NCBI RefSeq assembly: GCF_030272615.1
Contig: NC_081414.1
Span: 239,293,233 to 239,357,232 of the forward strand
DNA length: 64,000 nt
Direction: 5' to 3'
DNA from: Cryptomeria japonica
Taxonomy: Eukaryota > Streptophyta > Pinopsida > Cupressales > Cupressaceae
This document shows positions 24,165 to 34,885 of this stretch, in pieces; the stretch's first letter is position 1, and each line of letters starts with the position of its first letter. A program made the position numbers and the translations under genes. The notes beneath the pieces are model-generated. The model was not told the DNA's origin and did not search any database. It worked only from the letters and a program-made list of their open reading frames with translations.

Positions 24165-24803
24165 CTAGTCAAGTTCCTCTTCCATTGCCTTAATCCAGTC
24201 TTCATCTTTATGAGCCTCTTTAAATGATTTAGGCTCAAATTCAGAGATCATACATAAGTTTTCTCTGATCTTTCTTCTTGTAAGGATTCCTGCATCCTTA
24301 TCTCCTATGATTTGCTTAGGATCATGATTCAGCTTGACATACCAAGGAATGGTCTTGACTGGTTCTTCTTTCTTTTCCTCTTCATCCTCATCTTCATCAG
24401 TATCAGCATTCACTAGTTCAGGAACACTGTTACTGGTACTTGGTTGACTGACAACCAGTTCCCAAAAGGTTGCAACCGGTTCATTTATAGCTTGCTCACT
24501 GTCGATTTCCTCATTTTTCTCAGAGGATTCATCAACTCTTACATTGATACTTTCCATAATTCTCTGAGTCCTATTGTTGTAACACTTGAGAGCTTTACTC
24601 TTGGTGGAATACCCTAGGAATATTCCCTCATCACATTTAGATTCAAATTTGCCATGATGTTCACTCCTCTTGATGTAACATTTGCTACCAAATACCCTAA
24701 AGTAGCTAACCACGGGTGTCTTCCCGGTCCAATACTCATAGGGAGTTTTGTCCTTACCTTTCTTGATGAGTACCCGGTTCATTGTGTAGACTGCAGTGCT
24801 CAC
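24165..24803 (-). pseudogene. Copia integrase C-terminal region and linker to RT
   Basis: MSTAVYTMNRVLIKKGKDKT, TPYEYWTGKTPVVSYFRVFG and CDEGIFLGYSTKSKALKCYN are the typical Copia integrase C-terminal blocks. An acidic linker with a Glu/Asp run follows (NADTDEDEDEEEKKEEPVKT). The frame joins the upstream integrase through a single TAA stop near 24837. Confidence 0.88.
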
Positions 24804-24836
24804 CGCTTCTCTCCAAAAGGTGTGAGCTACCTTTCC

Positions 24837-25770
24837 TTAAATCAACATGGCTCTAGCTACTTCAACCACAATCTGGTTATTCCTCTCTGCTAGGCCATTC
24901 TGTTGTGGAGTCCGGGGGGCAGAAAGTTGCCTCTTGATGCCAAATTCTTCACAATACTTGTTGAATTCACCGGAAGTGAATTCCCCTCCTTGATCAGTTC
25001 TGAGACACTTGATCCTTTTACCACTTTCCTTCTCCACTAATGCTCTGAAAGATTTGAACTTCACAAAGGGTTTAGACTTGTCTTTTAAGAATGTGACCCA
25101 CATCATTCTTGAGCAGTCATCAGTGAGAATCATGAAGTACCTATCACCCTGCACACTTCTAGTTTTCATAGGACCACACAAATCAGTATGCACAAGATCA
25201 AGCAAGTTGTCAGCAGTGAAATATTTACCTTTAAAGGTCGAGGAAGATATTTTCCCCAATTGACACTCTCTACACAAGGTATTATCCAGTTTGCTTAGCA
25301 CCGGCAACCCTCTAACTGCCTTGATCTTACTAGCCTTCACAATGTTATCAAAGTTTACATGGCAGAGTATCCTATGCCATATCCAACTATCATCAAACTT
25401 AGCCATAAGACATGTACTTATATTTGCATTCAGATGAAATAGGTTACCTTTGGTCTGCATGCCGGTGGCCACCAATTCACCATCTTTTACTTTGATTCTG
25501 CAAACTCCATTCTTGAATTCTAGAGTGAGGCCACTGTCATTCAGCTGGGCGACACTCAAAAGGTTGTGTCTGAGACCATCAACCCAGTACACATTGTCAG
25601 CACTGCTCTTTCCATTCAGAGAGATGGACCCTCTACCTTTGACCATGCATGGTGCATCATTGCCAAAGCGAACCACACCTCCATCATACTCCTCCAAGGA
25701 TAGAAACTTGCTCTGGTCACTAATCATATGGTGAGAACAGCCACTGTCAATGATCCACTCATTGGAATTA
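24837..25770 (-). pseudogene. Copia protease and integrase core
   Basis: Aspartic protease site WIIDSGCSHHM at about 25720-25755. Pre-integrase block VYWVDGLRHNLLSVAQL follows, then the zinc-binding HRILCHVN ... CRECQLGK, and the catalytic core LVHTDLCGPMK, CLRTDQGGEFTSGEF and PQQNGLAERNN (D,D,E triad). The protease frame has a TGA a few codons before the active site and lies in a different frame from gag, so a 1-base change separates gag and pol. Confidence 0.93.
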
Positions 25771-26794
25771 TCAAATCAAGAGACAAGAGCCTTCTTGTGT
25801 CTGACACATCTTCTTTGACAACAACAAACACAATATCTTCATTTTCTTCATCCTCTAATTCTTCATCTGTGACACCTTCATCAACTACCACAAAACAGTT
25901 TCTCTGGTTTCCTCCTTTGAATTTCCTGAACCTTTCTGGTTTGTCCTTGTTATCGCCATTAGGACAGTTTATAGCAATATGTCCTATCTGGTTACAAGAA
26001 AAGCATTTCAAAGGTAGCTTACCTTTGTATTTACTGGTTCCTTTAGGAAGCTTCCTGGCAAGGAGAGCTTCAAATGCCATCAGAATCTCCTCATAATCCA
26101 TTTCTCTTCTCTGTCTAGGTTCACCACTAGTGCTAGCTTCTTTTCCTTTTCTGGATGGTATAGCAGAGGCTTTAAAAGTTGATTCAGTCTTTTGAACACT
26201 ACCATCAAAATTATTTAGCTCATAGGCTGTCAACTTGGCTATGATGGAGTCCAAGGATACCTTAGTCTTGTCTATTGATCTCAGCTCCTGAATAGCAGCA
26301 ACCCTTATTGCATAGACCCGCAATAGGGATCTTAGGACTTTGCTTACCATAGTGGAATCTTCTATTTTACCACCTGTACTCTTGATTTCTCCAACAACTG
26401 TTTTGATTCTTATTCCATACTGCTGAATGGTCTCACCTTCAACCATCCGCATATCTTCAAACTTCCCTCTCAGGCTTTCTTCCTTAGCCTGTTTTACATG
26501 TTTATCACCACCATAGATATTTTCAAGAGCATCCCATACCTCTTTGGGATTTACCTTGTCCTGAACATCAATAAACTCAATGTCAGATGGACTACTAATA
26601 AGGGCTTCCATGACTTGCCCATTTTCTTGTATCTCTCTCTTTTGGTCATCGGTGAGAGTACTAGTAGGGACAACATAGACATTCTCAGCATAACTCCAGT
26701 GTTGAGCACCCATGCTTCTGATGAATATCTTCATCCTATCTTTCCATATACTGAAATTTTTCTTGTTAAACTTTGGACCTTCCCTCTTCATCAT
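25724..26794 (-). pseudogene. Copia gag
   Basis: 356 codons from ATG at 26794. KFNKKNFSIWKDRMKIFIRS is the usual Copia gag start. The UBN2-type core follows (PKEVWDALENIYGGDKHVKQ, MRMVEGETIQQYGIRIKTVV), then the zinc knuckle CFSCNQIGHIAINC. The last ~15 codons (LLSLDLIIPMSGSLTVAVL) are out of frame with the expected protein because of the frameshift at the protease. The start lies 56 bp inside the primer-binding site. Confidence 0.93.
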
Positions 26795-26849
26795 TTGACT
26801 GGGATCTTTACCTCAAGCGGTTAAGCTTACAACACAAAGGACCTAGAGT

Positions 26850-26861
26850 GCTCTGATACCA
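26850..26861 (-). other. Primer-binding site (initiator Met tRNA) of the nested Copia
   Basis: Minus strand TGGTATCAGAGC, a perfect match to the usual plant Met-tRNA site, two bases inside the 5' LTR. Confidence 0.93.
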
Positions 26862-26863
26862 AT

Positions 26864-28384
26864 TGATAACTCAATGATGATCGAATAGTACCAAACCGGT
26901 ACTGAGAGGGGGGGGGGTGAATCAGTACAGACAAAATACAGACCTAAACCGGTTCAACAGCAATCACTCCAAATGAATGGCAAATAGTGACACCGGTTTG
27001 AAACAGAGTGCAACCGGTAAAACTCAGAACAACTAAAACAATCATAAACCGGTTACTCACTGAGCTTTCCACTCAACTCAGAACTACACTACCATTTCAC
27101 CCTTATGTATGAATAGGTAATCTATCATCATATCTTCACAACAACTAGTTCAACATGTTTTATTGACAGGCATAAAACACAGAACCATCATATGCTTAAC
27201 AGGTAATAACAAAGCATCACACATGACACACATATTTTTCACGTGGAAACCCAACTGGGAAAAACCACGGTGGGGATGAATACCCACAAGCTTGTTGTTG
27301 AACTCCTTGGAAGTCCGCTCTGTTAGAAGCCTTGTCCGGTTAAAGACATTACAAAAGGTTTTGCTAGGAACCGATCCTGTTAGAGATCACCCGATTAAGG
27401 GATGGCTACAATACCCGGTTAAGGGTACCTTGTTAGAGGATTTCAAGAACTCAATAGCTAAAGGATTTCTGGAGCTCTCTCGCTTTCCAGATCTCTATAA
27501 CTTTGAATTACCCTGTTAAGGGATTTACAACAAGCCGGTTAAGGCTACCCTGTTAGGGGATTTTCCAACTGTTGAGGTGGTTAGAGATCAATAGGTATTA
27601 CAATGATCTGGTAACAACACTCAATGCCAATGCAGATCTACTTAAGCTCCTCTTCACCTTTTGCACTTACACTCTGCAGGTATCACTTCTCTCCTCTGGT
27701 CTGGCAAGGATCTCGTATCCCTTCTCTTGGATACTCACACATAGATTTTGCCAACAACCTCTGAAAGAATCACAACATCGACCTTATAGGACAACAGACA
27801 GGTTGGTAGCATAAACCCTAAACCCTACACCTGTTAGGTTAAGGAATTCAAATAGTTCAATCCTGATCGTTGATCATACTATATTAAATGCAGCAGATCT
27901 TGAATAAATCTCAAGACATTCTCCATCGTTCATTATCCACCGATTTCATGGCGGCTGATAATCCATCATGCGCTTTCACCATTTACAAACTTTGTGCATT
28001 CCTGAGGTAGATAGGGATAGTCTTCTTCATGCAAGATCCTTCATGCGCGCAAGGTTGATGTGGCAACATGATTTGTTCTTTGTTATACTACTTACTCATT
28101 ACACAAAGATCACCAGTTGAGCCATACAGGCTTGAAGCACTTCAACTGGAAACCCTAAAGTTGAGACTACCAACCGGTAGTCATACAACGCTTCCATGTG
28201 TTGGTTCCCATAACCATATGCCGGTTCATCTTGAATAAGCACACCACTTCACTTTGGCACAAATGTCGGTTCATAGTGTTATACCGATTCTCACATATGC
28301 CAGTTCATACCTCTTCAACATATTGAAATCAATGACAACATACAATGTCATTATGTCCACATACCGGTTCACATAATGCCAACA
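26864..28384 (-). repeat. 5' LTR of the nested Copia
   Basis: 1,521-bp direct repeat of 20904-22456, adjacent to the primer-binding site. Confidence 0.95.
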
Positions 28385-28690
28385 TCCTTCGCGGTTTCTC
28401 AATTTCTCAAAATCTCTACTCAAATCGCCTTTTCATCGCTCTTCTCTTTGAAAAACTTTTCTTCGCTTGAAAACTGATAGTGAGAAATGATTTGAAAAAT
28501 TCTTTTAAACATATTCCTCACCTACCATCATTAATGCTCCTCCATTAGGGCGTAAACCCTAATTTGCCTTTTTACCATTTTCGGTCTTCTACCAAACGAC
28601 AGGTATCACATACTGGTTAAGGAATTTTACCGGTGTAAACTGGGGGTTCAAAACATTTCGCCATTTGCTCCCCCTAAGCTTTTCTAAAGC

Positions 28691-29968
28691 TTAGTTTGTC
28701 AGTTCCGTGATTTCCACACTAGGTGCAGAAACCGGTTCCTCTTGTAGCACCGCTGGTTTCTCCTTCCAGATTTTGTTCATGTCCACTTGAATAGTGTCAA
28801 CATCAATGTTTCCTTCCAGAGTGATCGGTATATCATTTGATATGTTCTTTCTTGATCTACAGAATCTGGCAATGTGACCCGGTTTGTTGCAGTGATAGCA
28901 GACCAATCCAGGTGCTCTCCAAGGTCCATTGTTCACGTTTCCATTCTTCCTTCTACATGTTGCAGTAGTGTGACCATGACCATGACAGATCATACAATTT
29001 TCTCTCCATCCGGTTGCTGCTTGATAACCACTGCTTCTTGGCTGATGATTGAAGGCATTAAACTAGTTGTGATTCTAGTTCACAAAAGGTTCAGGACCAA
29101 CTCCTTGGGTCCTCTGAGGATATCTTCTAGTGTTATTCATAACAAACCTGCATTCAGATGCTCTATGCCCATACTTGTTGCATGCATAACAGTTACCATC
29201 AAATCTATAGGATCTAGGCTTATCATTTAGGAAATAAGGAAAATTGTTGTAAGCCTTACTCCTACACACATTTGCAGTATGTCCTTCATTAAGACAGTTA
29301 AAGAAAACAGGTTTAAATTTTTTCTTACCTTTATTCTTTGATGCTGGTTGTTTATTTGATGTTCCAGTATTTGTACCAGAGGTCTCACCTTCCTCATGAC
29401 CAGAATAACCAAGTCCATTGGTATTCTTGACCGGTTTGGCAGATTCAAGCTTTTGCTCTAGCTTGACAGTATTCTTGTTGAACTTAGCAAGTATTTCCTT
29501 TGACTCAGAGAGTTCTTTGGAAATAACAGCATTTGTTTCCAACAGGTTTTCATTCTTAGAGATGGCAGTGTTCAGTTCTCCTTGCATGTCTTCCTTTTCC
29601 ACTTTGCTTGCATAGAGTTGAGCATTTAGGGCACTCATCTCTTGTTTCAGCTTGGAGATCTCATGATCTCTTTCTTTCACCAGATCTTCAGCTTTCCTCC
29701 GGTTCTCAAGCTCTTGACACATCTAGATAGTCAGTCATTCCAACTCCTTTCTTAGGTTGGAGTTTGATTCATTCAACTTATTTACTTCAGCAATTAGGGC
29801 TTCCATGTCTGCTTCATCTAAAGAACTATTTTCAGATAGCTCCATCAGCTTTTCTGCATGTTCTCTTCTTTTTGCTTGAGATGCCTTGTATTTGACCATA
29901 AGATCATCATAGGCTTGCTCAGACTGAGTGAGCTAGTGGGTAAGTTCCCTCAAAGTGTATTCCCCCAT
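28691..29968 (-). pseudogene. Gag-like protein of the 15-kb element: coiled coil plus four zinc knuckles
   Basis: Begins MGEYTLRELTH just inside the primer-binding site. The first ~250 residues are coiled coil (MCQELENRRKAEDLVKERDH, KLKQEMSALNAQLY). Four knuckles follow: FFNCLNEGHTANVC (first Cys lost), CYACNKYGHRASEC, CMICHGHGHTTATC and CYHCNKPGHIARFC, the last three fitting Cys-x2-Cys-x4-His-x4-Cys. In-frame stops occur near 29935, 29735 and 29060-29075, but the frame is kept. No canonical Copia capsid block is visible, so it may be a Gag that only binds RNA and is packaged by helper particles. This is inference. Confidence 0.75.
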
Positions 29969-30004
29969 ATCTCTTTCCAAGTGGTTAAACTTATAGAAAG
30001 GTTC

Positions 30005-30016
30005 GCTTTGATACCA
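30005..30016 (-). other. Primer-binding site (initiator Met tRNA) of the 15-kb element
   Basis: Minus strand TGGTATCAAAGC, one mismatch from TGGTATCAGAGC, two bases inside the 5' LTR. Confidence 0.88.
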
Positions 30017-30018
30017 AT

Positions 30019-31130
30019 TGATGAATACTAAGAGGGGGGGGGGTGAATTAGTATGCCAAAAATCTTCGCACTTAAACACTTTGCAAGACTGACAGTAAAC
30101 CGGTAAAACAATTTAGCAGACAAACCGGTTAACAAATATGCAAACCAAATAGCTAATAATGCATTCACCCATAGAAGCACAAACACCATAACACAAGAGA
30201 TTTTGACGTGGAAACCCAAATGGGAAAAACCACGGTGAGATGGAACTCACAAGTAACTATCTGCAGAATAGGAACCAGACCGGTTAAGGTCTTACAATGT
30301 TCTTTACCAGAACAGATCCTATTAGGAATCTCAATCTCTGTAAGGAGATAAGTCTGATTAAAGACTACCTTTCTAGAGGATTTTAGATCCATAGATGTGA
30401 ACCACCTTGTTAGAGGATTTACAAAAGGCTTTTGGGCCTACCTGGTTAAGGGCTATAGACTTGTCAAATATGTGAGTAATCAACAAGTGTTTGATCTAGC
30501 TAGTTGCACAAACTGCTTGGTTAGATCCTTGGTAGCTCATTCCTAATGCACTCCAGCATTACTTCAATCTTCTACACATTCATATTCTCTCCAGTACCTC
30601 AATCACCTTAAACCCTAGCAACAACATAAACTTTCACTATATCCACATCAACAACCTAAAACCCTAGACATGATGTCCTTATAAAGGAATCTGATTTCAT
30701 GTCGATCCAATAGGATTACATTACAATTTCCTAGGTTCAATGAACCTGGACATACTTGGTACCATGACACAAAAAGCACTGTTAATGTGTCGGCACCGTC
30801 AAACAATCGGTGGATGGTAACTCATCACAGAGTATTACCGGTTCATACAAAATGTTGGCTGTCGGTTTGACAAAAATGAAGACTGGTAAAAATGTGACAT
30901 GCCGCTTTAATCCCTCGTACCGCTTGAGATCCACGAACTGCTTGGGGTCAACATGCCACTTCAGGTTGGGAAACACATTTTGCAAAACATCAATAGTCTA
31001 AAGACTATAATTCAACATACCGGTTGGAACAAATACTAGTTGTGCTCTAACTTATACATATAAAGAGGATCTCAATGCAAGTGTGTGTCCATCAATGACA
31101 ATCACAACATAAACATCAAAAATGCCAACA
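30019..31130 (-). repeat. 5' LTR of the 15-kb element
   Basis: Direct repeat of 16066-17216 with the same ends, next to the primer-binding site. It should hold the element's promoter on the minus strand. Confidence 0.93.
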
Positions 31131-33828
31131 GTTCTATCTTGGGATAGAGAAGATGCAATTTATTTAAAGTTTGATAGATGCTTTGCATCTAAAATTAGGA
31201 TTCTTCTATGCAGAGAAAATCCTAGAATTCCTAAGGCTCTTTCGGAGTTTCTTAGACCAAAGGAGTTTGCAGAGGATATCAAGATTGTTCACAATTGGGG
31301 AGACATATATTTGTACCCTGTGTCTACTATTTTTAGAGTGTTTGGATTTAGAGGCACCCCCTTTTTACTACCCTATCAGGTCCCATTGAAGATAGGGATT
31401 GCAGAAGTCCTAAGACAAATTGGGGGAGTACAAGAAGTAGAGCTAACCAATAGAGGCAAAGGGACTATTTTCCCAACGATTACCATGGCTCACCATTTTG
31501 TGATCACTAAGGGTGGATGGAGATTTTTTGAAGAATTCTTTAAGCCATATAGGCTGCCTATTGCAGTTTCAAGATGTGCAGACCCCGAGGATTTTTTCAA
31601 TGGCATGTTCAGGAAAAGAGCAGTGTGCAGAGGTAGGCCACATCAATTTCAATTCCTAGAAGATCTGATTAGAAATGAATTTAGCTTAGATGAGCAAGAA
31701 CTGAGGAAGGAGAAGTGGGTGGAATATAAGAAAGCCCTTGATTTTATCCATCTATTTGACACTGGCTATGACCCCCTTTCTAGCTTCAATCCATTTGAGG
31801 AGAAAATAAAATTCCTGATTCTTTATTTTGAAGATCTCATGCAGACCTTAAAAGAAAAGAAGGAGGCCATAATGAAAAATGAGCCTGATAAGGCTAAGAT
31901 GGTATTGGCTAAGCCTGCCTTTGCTAGAGATATCCCGCGTGGTGACTATGTAATGCACAAAAGGTCAAAGTACACTGTGATAATGCCAGTGATAGGTGAG
32001 CCTTCCACTTCAAAAGGGAAGAGGAAAATTGAAGATGTCATTGACATCCAGGATTACCCTAAGAAGCAGAGAGTGGGAAAGGAAATTGAAACTGATGAGC
32101 CTCAATATTCTCCATCTCAGTCTCCTATCCACATTAGAGATGAACAAGATGTGGCTGAACAATTATTGCAGTTAGGGAGTCTCAGTGAGATTGCCTATAC
32201 CTATGAGAAGACCCAAGAGGGGATGCCCGAAGAGCCACCTAATGCTGAAATGGATTTGACTGATGGTGAGTTAAAGGGCCAAGAAATGGACCTTACTGTT
32301 AAGCAAGCTAGTGAAGAATTCCTAGCTGATAGTAATTTTGTCACATCAAGAGCTTTTATACAGTTTCTATGGAAGCAAAATATTGATCAATTCAAGACTA
32401 GATGTGAACAAAGGAAAAGTGAATAGCCTCTTAAAAATACAACTCAGGTAGAAGAAGAGGTTAAGCAAGAAATTATGGAGGAGTTCAAAGCAATCACCCT
32501 TGAGAAAGGAAGAGAAATGGTAGCAAAGGCTGGTGTGTTGATTCTCCCTGAATGGGATATAGCTGATGCCTTAGTGCTTGATGCAGTGAGGAAAGAAACA
32601 AAGCCTATGGAAGGAGTGACATTCAGCAAAGATAATGTTGCTCTTGTCATGTGGTCTTTAAAGAAGGATGAAAACAAAAGAAGGAAGGATGCATCAGATT
32701 ATAGCCTCTTAGGAGGCATGATAGTTAAAAGAGTCCAAGACACAAGGGTAGTGGAAGCTACAAGCACAGTCCTAGAGACTGCAAAATTCAGTGTTGCGGT
32801 GGCAGAGAAAGAGGCACAAGAAAAGGCTAATCTCCAATTGAAGTTGGAGACTATTTTAAAAGCTTACAATGATTCTAAAGAAGGAATAGCCAACAGAGAC
32901 AACATAATTGCTAGACTCCATAGTCAACTGGCAGGTCAATATCATCCTAGTGAATCTTCTACACTCATGATAGCCTCCTCTCCAACAAGACCCCCTCCTA
33001 CTAGTCCCATCATTGAATATCCCCCTTATCCTATGCCTTCTAGTTCCCAATTACTTGAAAATGTCCAACATGAGTTGGAAAAATTGAAATAAGCTCAAAC
33101 ATTGTATGCAAACAAATATGAGGAGAAGGTGAAAGCCACCATCTTGAAGTTTGCTTACTTAGTCAAAACCTCCAATGTATACATAAATATGAAGAGGATT
33201 CTTGAGATTTTGATCAAATTGAGAGAATAAGAAGCCACTTTGGAACCAATCCTGAATAAGTGGGTGCCTAGAGGTAAAGAGTTAGAGCTCATGTGTTCTT
33301 CCCATGCAGATGCAGAAGAGAATGACAATCTAAGGTCCACATGTGAGTTTATAAAAGAGATGAATATTCTTTCAGTGGAAGGAGCAGGTATAAAAAGAAA
33401 AGCCCAACTTTATAGGAAAGAATATTCAAATCATAAATTTGAAATGTTTCCAGGAGGTTTCATTGGTCCTACCAGCTAAAGGAAGAGAAGACTTGGTTAA
33501 GGAGGTGGACCACAATTTTTCCCTAAGGATCAATCAGATTATTAGTACTAATGACACATCCTTATTTGTCCAAATAATTGAGGAAATTGAAAAAGTGAAA
33601 TCTCATTATGGTTTCATAGAAATAGAGATTGGGCATGTACGAGTCACTTGGAAGCGGCTAGAAGATATGAAACAGAAGATTGCTAGTTTTACTTGGCCTA
33701 GTGATGATGTGTATCAGGAGTGGAAAGATAAGTATATGGGACAGAAAGAAGATGCTCGGGAGCATTTACAGGAGGTTGCAACAAAACAACAAGCAGAGGA
33801 AGCCACAAATGCTGAAAAGGACTTATAA
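31131..33828 (+). pseudogene. Large unknown transposon-borne ORF, 3' part
   Basis: Continuation of the frame from 16065. It is open for 430 codons to TAG at 32424, then continues in the same frame past TAA at 33090 and 33228, with one frame change near 33450-33480, ending at 33828. The first part is globular (GGTVFPT-like block, MAHHFVITKGGWRFFEEFFK, FRKRAVCRGRPHQF). The middle is a low-complexity, charged linker with a basic cluster (KGKRKIEDVIDIQDYPKKQR, possibly nuclear). The C-terminal part is rich in heptad-like E/K/L and probably coiled coil. Together with the 5' part it would be about 1,200 residues. No catalytic motif is apparent. Confidence 0.6.
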
Positions 33829-33831
33829 CCA

Positions 33832-34885
33832 CTTCTTGAAAATGACTGGTTGTTTGTAACAAACTTTCTTTTGAAGGGTCCAAAGCTTGTATGCATCCAT
33901 ACTATTATAAATGGATACCAAGACTCCTAAAAAAATGATTGCAAGTAATTGTAAGAAAATGCTGCAGAAGTTTATCTGAGCTTTTTTCTAGTCTTATGGA
34001 GAATACTCTGAGTTTTGTAATATTTTCTCAAAATTAATATCAATATACAGACTAGAAATAGTGTATATACATAAATGTGCATAGTAGTCATAGGGAAACT
34101 CATGTCAAATGTGCAACTCAATACAATAAATAATCTTATTTTGTAGCCCTATAGCATCATAATGTAGTCCTTGACCAAGTATGCATACAAGAAACATCTA
34201 GTTCTATTAAGGCACAAGCATCAAAGTCAGAGGTTATGACAACTAGTGAAAAACATCATGAACAAAAAGTTTAGTCTTAAGAATTAGGAGTTGTAATAAA
34301 AAAACTTACAAGGATGAGGCATATTCATAAATTTTGTAGTCCCACCTTGGATATAAACACTAGAAGCAACTCATATTGTTCGTGTACAGACAAGACAATA
34401 TGGGAGTTCATTATACCCAACAACTCATGGTGTTGTTGTTCATGTTGGCTTTGTTGGACCCTGCAATTAAGATTCAATATACATTATTCAATAAGATTAA
34501 CTGTGCAACATAATGAAATTGAAAAGTGTGTTACCTTATTGAGCTTCGCTTGGTTTCGAGAATAGTTTAATATTCTCTACTTAACAAGGCCAACCACATG
34601 AAGGTGGAAGCTCATTTGGCCCCTCCCCTCCCCCTAACATCACTCTAAATTCCCCATTAACATCTTATAACATTAATTCATTAATTCTTTCTACCATTAA
34701 TAAAATATAGCATTCATTCATTAATATCACATAATGTTCATTAACACATAACATTGATTAACATTAATTAACATGCAACATTCATCGATATTAATTAACA
34801 CATATCATCCATAACCATTAATTAGCACATAATTACATTCACTAACACATAAAAATCAGTCATTATCAAATAAGTTAGATTACAA
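33832..34885. other. AT-rich sequence between two convergent CACTA genes, no gene seen
   Basis: No coding signal. Contains many variants of CATTAATTAACAC between 34640 and 34860, and probably holds the 3' ends of the convergent unknown ORF (plus) and TNPA-like gene (minus). Confidence 0.5.

Larger units (their letters stand above)
20904..28384 (-). mobile_element. Ty1/Copia retrotransposon nested in the 15-kb element
   Basis: LTRs at 20904-22456 and 26864-28384, TSD TCCTT at 20899-20903 and 28385-28389, perfect Met-tRNA primer-binding site at 26850-26861, polypurine tract at 22457-22470. Domain order gag, protease, integrase, RT, RNase H is that of Copia. Stops at the protease, integrase and RT, and frameshifts before the protease and between RT and RNase H, make it inactive. 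The PPT flank resembles the Maximus/SIRE type, but that lineage call is weak, since there is no ORF after RNase H. Confidence 0.96.
16066..31130 (-). mobile_element. 15-kb LTR retrotransposon without pol of its own, hosting a Copia
   Basis: Bounded by TG...CA LTRs (16066-17216 and 30019-31130) and the 5-bp target duplication GTTCT (16061-16065 and 31131-31135). The Met-tRNA primer-binding site at 30005-30016 and the polypurine tract at 17217-17230 set the minus-strand orientation. Internal coding is a gag-like ORF (29968-28691) and a long unknown ORF (20754-17518). No protease, integrase or RT of its own is visible: all pol domains inside belong to the nested Copia. Without the Copia it is about 7.6 kb. 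It is best described as a non-autonomous element that depends on a helper. Confidence 0.92.
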
